From Paraburkholderia largidicola (GTDB lineage Bacteria; Pseudomonadota; Gammaproteobacteria; Burkholderiales; Burkholderiaceae): 64,000 nucleotides of DNA. The notes beneath the pieces are model-generated. The model was not told the origin of the DNA, searched no databases, and saw only the letters and a program-made list of their open reading frames with translations. Both the position numbers and the translations under genes were made by a program. The stretch is taken from assembly GCF_013426895.1 (NCBI RefSeq), contig NZ_AP023175.1:2604001-2668000 (forward strand), written 5' to 3'. Shown here one piece after another: positions 57,001-64,000 of this stretch. Each line of letters starts with the position of its first letter. Positions within the stretch are counted from its first letter, which is position 1.

Positions 57001-58728
57001 TCACGCGACGGGCAACGCGGCGCTCAGAAACTGATGAATCTCCGCTACGACAGCGGCACCGTCGCCCACTGCCGCCGCGACGCGCTTTGCCGATGCATTG
57101 CGCACATCACCGATCGCAAACACGCCGGGCACGTTGGTCTGCAACGCGAAGCATGCCGTGTCGGCGCGCACGCCCGCCGCGAGGCCGGTCTTGACGAAGC
57201 CCCGATCATCGATCTCGACACTGCAGTCGCGCAGCCATTGCGTGTTGGGGTTCGCGCCCGTGAACAGGAACAGGTGGCGCGTATCGAACACGAGTTCGCC
57301 TTCGGGCGTGCTGCACGTGACGGCTTCGAGGCCCCATTCGTCGCTTCTGACGGACGCCACGACGGTCCGGGTATGCAGCACCACGTTGCCCAGCGAAGCA
57401 AGACGATCGATCAGATAACGCGACATGCTGGTCTCGAGACTGTCGCCGCGAATCAACAGGTGGACACGGCTCGCGTGTGTCGACAGGAACACGGCGGCCT
57501 GTCCCGCCGAGTTGCCGCCGCCGACGAGCACCACTTCCGCGCCCCGGCACAGACGTCCTTCGATCGACGAAGCCCAGTAGTAGACGCCACGGCCTTTCAC
57601 GTCGTCGAGGCCTTCGATGACCGGCTTCCGGTACGCCGCGCCCGTCGCGATCACGACCGTGCGCGACGAGATGCGCTGGCCGCCTTGCAGTTCGAGCTGT
57701 AGCGGCGCCTGCGCACAATCAAGCCGGTCGATGCGCGTGGGAATCACGACTTCCGCGCCGAACTTCACGGCTTGCGCGAACGCGTTCGCCGCCAGCTCGC
57801 GGCCCGACACGCCCGTCGAAAAGCCCAGGTAGTTCTCGATCCGCGCGCTGGCGCCCGCCTGTCCGCCTGGTCCGTGGCTATCGAAGACGATGACCGACAG
57901 TCCCTCGGATGCCGCATAGACGGCAGCAGCGAGGCCGGCTGGCCCTGCGCCGACTACGGCGACGTCATAGGTGCGCGTCGAATCGAGTTCGGGCAACAGC
58001 CCGAGGCGCGCGGCCAGCTGCCGTTCGTCGGGATCGCGAAGCAGCGTGCCGTCCGCGAGCATCACGACGGGCACGTCGTCATGCCAGACGCCCCATTCTT
58101 CGAGCAGATCGCGGATGTCGGCATCCGTCGCGGGGTCCGCGACGGAGTACGGATGATCGAGCCGATGCAGCAGCCCTTCGAGCGCGAGCAACTTCAGGTC
58201 GCCGGAACGTCCGATCAGCACCGGACCGGCGCCTTCGCGCACGAGACCGAAACGGCGCAGCACGAGCGAGCGCATAATCCGTTCGCCGATGTGCGCCTGC
58301 GCGACCAGCATTTCGCGGATCTGCTGCGGCGCGATCATCAGCGCCTGAACGTCGTCGAGTGCGAGGCCATCCGCGAGCGCGGGCTTGCCCGTGAGCTGTG
58401 CCACTTCGCCGAGGAACTGGCCTGCGCCCAGTTCGACGATGGTCTGCGACCGGCCGAGTCCATCGCGCCGCGAGAGCCTGGCGCGTCCGCTCAGCAGCAC
58501 GCGCATGCCGAGTCCCGGCTGACCGATGCGGAACATCACGTCGCCCGCGCGCCAATGCTCAATCATGCCGAAGCGCATCATCTTTTCGATGTCGGCGTGG
58601 CTGAAGCGCGGGTAACGGTCGTCGGCAGGCGCGGCCTTCGGAGCCGCATTCGAATCCGATTGCGGCTCCATAGGGGAAGGGCGATTGCCTGCCTGCGGAT
58701 CGTCGCTGTCGTGTCGATGCTGACTCAT
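57001..58728 (-). CDS. Cyclic-nucleotide-binding domain fused to a thioredoxin-reductase-like flavoprotein
   Basis: Fusion protein of 575 residues: an N-terminal CNB domain to about residue 165 (FLGEVAQLTGKPALADGLA), a glutaredoxin/thioredoxin-like linker region to about 255, then the FAD domain (VAVVGAGPAGLAAAVYAASEG) and NADPH domain (VVLVGGGNSAGQAAVFLS), ending GVFAIGDVRNASAKRVAAAVGDG. At the place of the TrxR CxxC the sequence reads YYWASSIEG, so it cannot be a normal thioredoxin reductase. AAGGAA precedes the ATG. Family members are often placed with redox genes; the reaction is unknown. Confidence 0.87.
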   Translation of the reverse strand: MSQHRHDSDDPQAGNRPSPMEPQSDSNAAPKAAPADDRYPRFSHADIEKMMRFGMIEHWRAGDVMFRIGQPGLGMRVLLSGRARLSRRDGLGRSQTIVELGAGQFLGEVAQLTGKPALADGLALDDVQALMIAPQQIREMLVAQAHIGERIMRSLVLRRFGLVREGAGPVLIGRSGDLKLLALEGLLHRLDHPYSVADPATDADIRDLLEEWGVWHDDVPVVMLADGTLLRDPDERQLAARLGLLPELDSTRTYDVAVVGAGPAGLAAAVYAASEGLSVIVFDSHGPGGQAGASARIENYLGFSTGVSGRELAANAFAQAVKFGAEVVIPTRIDRLDCAQAPLQLELQGGQRISSRTVVIATGAAYRKPVIEGLDDVKGRGVYYWASSIEGRLCRGAEVVLVGGGNSAGQAAVFLSTHASRVHLLIRGDSLETSMSRYLIDRLASLGNVVLHTRTVVASVRSDEWGLEAVTCSTPEGELVFDTRHLFLFTGANPNTQWLRDCSVEIDDRGFVKTGLAAGVRADTACFALQTNVPGVFAIGDVRNASAKRVAAAVGDGAAVVAEIHQFLSAALPVA

Positions 58729-59060
58729 CGGATTCCTTTATTGGCTATTGCGCTGGAATAATCGCGGCTATGGGGTCGAGGGTCAATCCAAACGAACGTA
58801 TGATATGCACGCTCGCCTATATCGAATCCTTCCTTTATTCCCGCGTGCAACGTTAAGTTATTCCTGGTGATTTAACGCCGGCCTGTTACGAACCGGTACA
58901 TCGCGGACAAACGCGAGATACATTCGCGGTTTCTAATGAGTGGGACGCTGCGGGCCATGCGCCTCGCAAGCGGTCAAGCATTGCTCTGCCAGTTCGCTCA
59001 CATTGCCGTGCATGGCGTCATGCACGCGATGCCCATTCTTTGGAAACAGGATGACACAGC

Positions 59061-60332
59061 ATGTCTTCAACTCCGTTCTCGCCGATGCGGCGTAATGTGC
59101 TGGCCGCCACGGCGGCAGCGGGCGCAATGGCGTTATTTCCGGAAGCGATTTATGCCGCGAGTAACGCGGAGAATATCCGCCCATTCAAAGCCCATATACC
59201 CGATAGCGACCTCGCCGATTTACGCCAGCGCCTGGCCAGAACGCGCTGGCCAGGTAAGGAAACGGTCGCCGACGAATCTCAGGGCGTTCGGCTCGCGCGC
59301 ATGCAGCAGCTCGTTCAATACTGGGGCAGCGAATACGACTGGCGAAAGGGCGAAGCCAAGCTGAATGCCTTGCCGATGTTCGTGACGGAGATCGACGGAC
59401 TGGATATCCAGTTCATCCATGTCCGCTCGCGTCACAAGAACGCGATGCCGATGATCATGACGCATGGCTGGCCGGGTTCGATCTTCGAGCTGATCAAGGC
59501 GATCGGTCCGCTCACCGACCCGACCGCCTACGGCGCCAGCGCCGACGATGCGTTCCATGTGGTCGTGCCGTCCTTGCCTGGCTTCGGCTTTTCGGGCAAG
59601 CCGACCACGCCGGGCTGGGGCTCGGACCATATCGCGCGCGCATGGGGCACGCTGATGGAACGGCTCGGTTATACGCGCTTCGTGTCGCAAGGCGGCGATT
59701 GCGGCTCTGTGGTCTCGCACCGCATGGCGATGCAGCACGTCAAGGGCTTGATCGGCATTCATGTGAACATGCCTGCGACGGTCCCCGCCGACATCGCACG
59801 CTCGCTGGCACTGGGCGATCCCGCGCCGGCCGGCCTGTCGCCCAAAGAGAAGAACGCCTACGAGAAGCTCGCCGTCTTCTATCGCGACAACTGCGGTTAT
59901 TCGGCGATGATGGTCACGCGCCCGCAAACGGTCGGCTATGCGCTGGCCGATTCGCCCTCCGGCCAGGCCGCGTGGATGTACGACAAGATATCGCAGTGGA
60001 CCTATAGCGGCGGCGTGCCCGAGCGCTCGTTGACGCGCGACGAGATACTCGACGACATCTCGCTGTACTGGCTGACCGACAGCGCGACATCGTCGGCGCA
60101 GATCTATTGGGAAGACCACTCGAACAACTTCAATGCCGTCGATATCTCGCTGCCCACCGCGATCACGGTCTTCCCGGGCGAGATCTATCAGGCGCCGCGC
60201 AGCTGGGCCGAGCGGTGTTATCACAACCTGATCTATTTCAACGAGGTCGACAAGGGCGGCCATTTCGCGGCATGGGAAGAGCCGCTGCTGTTCGCCCAGG
60301 AAGTGCGGGCCGGGTTCAGACCATTGCGTTGA
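59061..60332 (+). CDS. Exported epoxide hydrolase
   Basis: Hydrolase of 423 residues with a Tat-like signal (MRRNVLAATAAAGAM) and an EHN N-terminal lid domain (FKAHIPDSDLADLRQRLARTRWP). Active-site landmarks: HGWPGS oxyanion, Asp nucleophile in GGDCGSVV, two lid tyrosines probably in the 270-320 region, FPGEIYQAP and the His in GGHFAAWEEP. It opens epoxides to diols, probably in the periplasm. The gene stands alone on the plus strand with 332 bp (58729-59060) before it containing only AT-richer non-coding sequence. Confidence 0.87.
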   Translation: MSSTPFSPMRRNVLAATAAAGAMALFPEAIYAASNAENIRPFKAHIPDSDLADLRQRLARTRWPGKETVADESQGVRLARMQQLVQYWGSEYDWRKGEAKLNALPMFVTEIDGLDIQFIHVRSRHKNAMPMIMTHGWPGSIFELIKAIGPLTDPTAYGASADDAFHVVVPSLPGFGFSGKPTTPGWGSDHIARAWGTLMERLGYTRFVSQGGDCGSVVSHRMAMQHVKGLIGIHVNMPATVPADIARSLALGDPAPAGLSPKEKNAYEKLAVFYRDNCGYSAMMVTRPQTVGYALADSPSGQAAWMYDKISQWTYSGGVPERSLTRDEILDDISLYWLTDSATSSAQIYWEDHSNNFNAVDISLPTAITVFPGEIYQAPRSWAERCYHNLIYFNEVDKGGHFAAWEEPLLFAQEVRAGFRPLR

Positions 60333-60464
60333 GATCGGGGAGATCGACGCGCGATGGCCGGCGCCACAATATGAGCCCGGCATCACATACGGGCGTTGCG
60401 GGGTGACAGGCACGGTACAGTAGCGAGCCTGTTACGCCTGCCGCCGTGTCTGCAACGTCATCGC

Positions 60465-63400
60465 ATGATCGATCTTTTCACCCGAACCTTTATTGAACTC
60501 AGCGCGGGAGCGCTTAGACTGCAACGGGCCGTCGCCGACGACGCGGCGCCCGTTCTCGTCGTCGGCCGTGCCAATGCGACGCCCGCCGAACTGGCCGCGC
60601 TGCAACGCGAGTACGCGCTGCGGGACCGGTTGCACGAAGCATGGTGCGCGATGCCGCTGGCGTTGCAGGCGCATGGCAATGGCGCACTGCTGATCCTCGC
60701 CGACCCGGGCGGCGAGTTGTTGCCTGCGGGCACGCAAGGTCCGGCAGGGTTGAAGGCATTCTTTGCGCTGGCCGTGAGTCTTGCCACGGCGTTGGACGCG
60801 ATGCATGCGGCCGGCCTGATCCATCGCGCGCTGATGCCGCGCAGCTTCCTTATCGACGAAGCAGGCCGGGCTCGCCTGGTGGGCTTCGGCTTTGCGTCGT
60901 GTGCGGTGAACGACATGACGAGCGTGCCCGACGCCGACTTCGAATGGTGCGAAGCGAGCTTCAGCTATATGGCGCCCGAGCTTGGCGCGCGCATGAACGT
61001 GCGGGTCGACGAACGGGCCGATCTCTATTCGCTAGGCTGCATCCTCTATGAACTGCTGACGGGTGTCGTGCCGTTCGACGGCGCAACCGATGCCGCCTCG
61101 CGTGTCCACGCGCACGCGACGCATCGCCCGCGTCTTCCCGTCGAACTCGCCCCGCACGTACCGCCGCAACTCTCGCAACTGGTGATGAAGCTGCTGGAGA
61201 AGGCGCCCGGGCAGCGTTACGCCAATGCCGCAAGCCTGCTCGCCGACCTGCGCCGCTGCGAGGATCTGTACGACCGGGTCGGGCATATCCCACCATTTGC
61301 ACTCGACACGCACGCCGCGCTGCAATCGCTGCAGCGCGCGGACGGTGTGTTCGGACGCGAAGCCGAACTCGAAGCATTGACCACGGCTTACCGTGTCGTC
61401 GCTGACGGCGGCAAGGCGCGCGTCGCGTGGATAGCCGGCGCGTCCGGCATCGGCAAGTCGACCTTGCTGCAGGAAGCTGTCGCGCGCATCCGCCGTACGG
61501 ACGCGCCGCTGCTTGCCGCGGGCAAGAGCGAGGAAGGCCGCCGCGCGACACCCTATGCGATCCTCGTGCAGGCACTGGAGCCATTGCTGCAATACGTGTT
61601 GGGCTGTGCCGACGACGAATTCGCGCAATGGCGCAACCGCATTCGCGAGGCGGCAGGTCCGGCAGGCCGCACGCTCGCAGGCCTGTTGCCGACCCTCACG
61701 GCCGTGCTCGGTTCGCAGCCGGGCATCGGCGAGGCGCCGGACCCGCAGCCTTCGCTCGAACGCGAGCGCGTGTTGCAAGGCATGGCGCGTCTGATCGCGT
61801 GCTTCGCGACGGCCTCGCGTCCGCTCGTGCTCCTGCTCGACGACCTGCAATGGGCCGATGTCGGCACGCTGCATGTGCTCGAGCGCCTGTTCAGGCAGGC
61901 GGACGCGGCGCTGCTGTTCATCGGCGCATACCGGGGCAACGAGGTCGGCGCGGACCATCCGTTGCGGGTCGGTCCGCTTGCCCAGTCGCGCGACACGCTG
62001 CGCATCGAGCTGGGGCCGTTGAACGACCACGCGCTGCGCGAACTGATCGCGCTGGCGCTACATCGGGACATGCACGCGCTCGCGCCACTGGCCGACGAGA
62101 TCGGTCGCAAGACCGGGCGCAACCCGTTCTTCGTTCGCCATCTGCTGCGGGTACTTGCCGACGAAGGCGCGCTCGAATACGACCTCGAAACGGGCGCGTG
62201 GGGCTGGCATCTCGAACGCATCGTAAGCCATCGCGGCGCGGACAACGTCATCGAACTGCTGACGCACAAGCTCGAACAGTTGCCCGTGCCCGCACAGTGC
62301 GTGCTGCGCACGCTGGCTTGCCTCGGCGACCGCGCATCGGGCGACATGCTGGCCATCGCCTCGGCGCTGCCCACCTGCGATGCGGTCCAGGGTCTGCAAG
62401 CCGCGCTCGAAGCGGGCAGCGTCTATCGCGATGGCGACGACTGGGTGTTCTGGCATGACCGCATCCGCGAGGCGGCGTATGCGTCGATCCCGGAAGCCGA
62501 CCGCGCGCTGCTGCATCTGAAGATCGCGCGGCGCATGATCGCGCATCGCGGCGCACAGGCTGACGTGTTCGCGATGGCCGTGCAGGTCAATCTCGCGCGG
62601 CCCGTCGTCATCGATGCTGACGAACGGCTCGCGTTCGCGCGTCTCAACCTCGATGCCGGCCGGCAAGCGAAGGCAGCGACCGCGCACCATTCAGCCCTGG
62701 GTCTGTTTCGCGCCGCGCTGGATTTTCTCGGCGACGACGCCAGCGAAGATGGTCTGACAGCCCGCATGCTGTGCGGCGAGGCGGAGTTCATGACGGGCGC
62801 GCTCGAACCGGCCGAGGCGCGGCTTGCGGCGCTGGAACAGGTGGCGGGCGACGGCATCTTCGGGGCGGACCTCGCGCGGCTGCGCGCGGCGCTGTACACG
62901 ACGCTCGGCCGCTACGATCTCGCGCTGCAAGTGGGGCTCGCGTTCCTGAGCAAAGCGGGCATCGACGTGCCGTTGCGCCCGGGCGCCTGCGACGTCGATC
63001 GCGAATACGCGCGCCTGCGCGGCTGGCTCGACGAGCATGGCATCGACGCGCTGCGCCGCCTGCCGATCGTCGCCGACCCGTTGCGCCGCGCGATCACCGA
63101 CATCTTCGCCGACCTGATTCCGCCCGCGCTATACACGGATCAGGATCTCGTCGATCTGATGCTGCTGCGCGCCGTCAATCTCGGGATCGAGCACGGTCAC
63201 TCCGATGCGTCCGCGAATGTGTACACCTGCATGCAGCAGATTTTCGGCGCGCGTTACGGCGACCATACGGCCGCGTTGCCGTTCGGCGAGCTTGCGCTGC
63301 ATCTCGTCGACGAGCGCGGTCTCGCGCGTTATCGCGCGCGGGTCTATATGGTGTTCGGCACCTTCGTCGTGCCGTGGGCGTTGCCGGCGAGGGCCGGGCA

Positions 63401-64000
63401 CGACTACATCCGCCGTGCGTTCGATGTCGCCGTCCAAAGCGGCGATCACACCTTCGCGATGTATTGCCCAAGCAACCAGGTCACGGGGATGCTGTTCGCT
63501 GGCGAGTTCCTCGGCGACGTGCGCGCAACGATTACGCGAGGTCTCGCGCTGGTGCGCGATGCAAATTTTCGCCTCGTCATCAAATCGTTTCTCGCGAAGT
63601 GGGCCTTCGTCACGGCGCTGCAGGATGGCGCACCGGACCCCGGCGAAGAGCCGCCGCCCGTTCCCGTCGAGGGTGCGCCCGTCACGCTGGTGGATCTCGC
63701 GTACTGGGTGTACCGCATGCAGCGGGCGCTGCTGTTCGGCGATCTTCAGGATGCCGTCGAGTCGCATCGTCGCGCCGAAGCCTGCGCGCACTTCGCGCGC
63801 TCGTTCGCGGAACGCGCCGAGTTGCCGTACTACGGCGCGCTGACGCTGCTCGCGTTGCCCACGCGCGATGCCGGACAGCAAGCGGCGCTTCAGCGTCATA
63901 TGGATCAGCTCGATGTATGGGCTCGCGCCTGCCCGATGAACTTCGTCGCGCGTCGCGAACTGGTGCGCGCCGAATACCTGCGCGCAGTCGGCCTTTCGAA
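60465..64000 (+). CDS. Giant kinase-like/AAA ATPase signalling protein (partial)
   Basis: The first 1,178 codons of a very large protein that runs off the right edge. Residues 1-270 form a Ser/Thr kinase-like domain in which the catalytic motifs are altered: HRD reads HRA (residues 120-122), DFG reads GFG (140-142), and no clear Lys of the beta-3 strand is seen; the APE region and DLYSLGCILYELLTG are kept. Residues 295-700 form an AAA/STAND ATPase (Walker A GASGIGKST, Walker B LVLLLDD), followed by tetratricopeptide-like helices. This is the plan of trifunctional kinase/ATPase/histidine kinase proteins, so GAF, PAS and HATPase domains may lie beyond the edge. Start chosen at the ATG at 60465. 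Confidence 0.78.
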   Translation, partial: MIDLFTRTFIELSAGALRLQRAVADDAAPVLVVGRANATPAELAALQREYALRDRLHEAWCAMPLALQAHGNGALLILADPGGELLPAGTQGPAGLKAFFALAVSLATALDAMHAAGLIHRALMPRSFLIDEAGRARLVGFGFASCAVNDMTSVPDADFEWCEASFSYMAPELGARMNVRVDERADLYSLGCILYELLTGVVPFDGATDAASRVHAHATHRPRLPVELAPHVPPQLSQLVMKLLEKAPGQRYANAASLLADLRRCEDLYDRVGHIPPFALDTHAALQSLQRADGVFGREAELEALTTAYRVVADGGKARVAWIAGASGIGKSTLLQEAVARIRRTDAPLLAAGKSEEGRRATPYAILVQALEPLLQYVLGCADDEFAQWRNRIREAAGPAGRTLAGLLPTLTAVLGSQPGIGEAPDPQPSLERERVLQGMARLIACFATASRPLVLLLDDLQWADVGTLHVLERLFRQADAALLFIGAYRGNEVGADHPLRVGPLAQSRDTLRIELGPLNDHALRELIALALHRDMHALAPLADEIGRKTGRNPFFVRHLLRVLADEGALEYDLETGAWGWHLERIVSHRGADNVIELLTHKLEQLPVPAQCVLRTLACLGDRASGDMLAIASALPTCDAVQGLQAALEAGSVYRDGDDWVFWHDRIREAAYASIPEADRALLHLKIARRMIAHRGAQADVFAMAVQVNLARPVVIDADERLAFARLNLDAGRQAKAATAHHSALGLFRAALDFLGDDASEDGLTARMLCGEAEFMTGALEPAEARLAALEQVAGDGIFGADLARLRAALYTTLGRYDLALQVGLAFLSKAGIDVPLRPGACDVDREYARLRGWLDEHGIDALRRLPIVADPLRRAITDIFADLIPPALYTDQDLVDLMLLRAVNLGIEHGHSDASANVYTCMQQIFGARYGDHTAALPFGELALHLVDERGLARYRARVYMVFGTFVVPWALPARAGHDYIRRAFDVAVQSGDHTFAMYCPSNQVTGMLFAGEFLGDVRATITRGLALVRDANFRLVIKSFLAKWAFVTALQDGAPDPGEEPPPVPVEGAPVTLVDLAYWVYRMQRALLFGDLQDAVESHRRAEACAHFARSFAERAELPYYGALTLLALPTRDAGQQAALQRHMDQLDVWARACPMNFVARRELVRAEYLRAVGLS

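Noticed and set aside
58860..58930. Third TGTATC/GATACA array before the epoxide hydrolase
   Set aside because: Only a single GATACA (58917-58922) and a GGTACA are present; the 42-bp spacing and inverted core are missing.

Overview
The window looks like a chromosomal segment of a Burkholderiaceae bacterium, most likely Paraburkholderia or Caballeronia. The evidence is the betaproteobacterial rRNA operon with tRNA-Ile(GAT) and tRNA-Ala(TGC) in the spacer, high GC content, a Burkholderia-type trimeric porin, a DUF4148 protein, several GlxA/AraC regulators, and the dense accessory metabolism usual for secondary replicons of this group. The species call is inference; the rRNA sequence would settle it.

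Layout. 1-2.9 kb: end of a polyamine-type ABC importer operon (two permeases and an ATPase). 3.2-9.0 kb: two convergent lipid-modification operons, DUF1295 + CFA-type methyltransferase + lipocalin on the plus strand and FAD amine-oxidase-like protein + DUF1365 + CFA synthase on the minus strand. 9.3-15.0 kb: a complete rrn operon with promoter, boxA sites and terminator. 15.1-18.8 kb: three overlapping lipoprotein genes, two of them LssY_C paralogues. 19.1-20.1 kb: an RNase Sa-like lipoprotein with substituted catalytic residues and a small membrane protein. 20.3-29.1 kb: a creatinine/creatine utilisation locus (GlxA regulator, creatinase, SHMT, creatininase, NCS1 permease, MHS transporter, second GlxA regulator) with a shared candidate operator before two transcription units. 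29.2-34.0 kb: small exported protein, SphA-like outer-membrane protein, large secreted protein and a decayed IS701-type transposase. 34.2-43.3 kb: metal-type two-component system, porin, MipA, a secreted duplicated-domain protein with a paralogous orphan kinase, and an EAL phosphodiesterase. 43.3-47.3 kb: an RbsABC-type sugar importer. 47.4-48.2 kb: a non-coding element with a G-rich tract and a perfect 73-bp inverted repeat. 48.2-64 kb: LysR regulator, two paralogous orphan OmpR regulators, oxidoreductases, three alpha/beta hydrolases, a DipZ-like thiol-redox protein, a CNB-TrxR-like flavoprotein, an epoxide hydrolase and the N-terminal part of a giant kinase/ATPase signalling protein running off the window.

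Functional links. The creatinine locus encodes creatinine -> creatine -> sarcosine + urea, with SHMT to use the glycine formed after sarcosine oxidation; the sarcosine oxidase itself is not here. In the last region, both orphan response regulators lie next to non-coding stretches sharing one arrangement of TGTATC/GATACA half-sites, suggesting one regulatory circuit covering the DipZ-like gene and the LysR/regulator pair. No CRISPR array, intact prophage or intact insertion sequence was seen.
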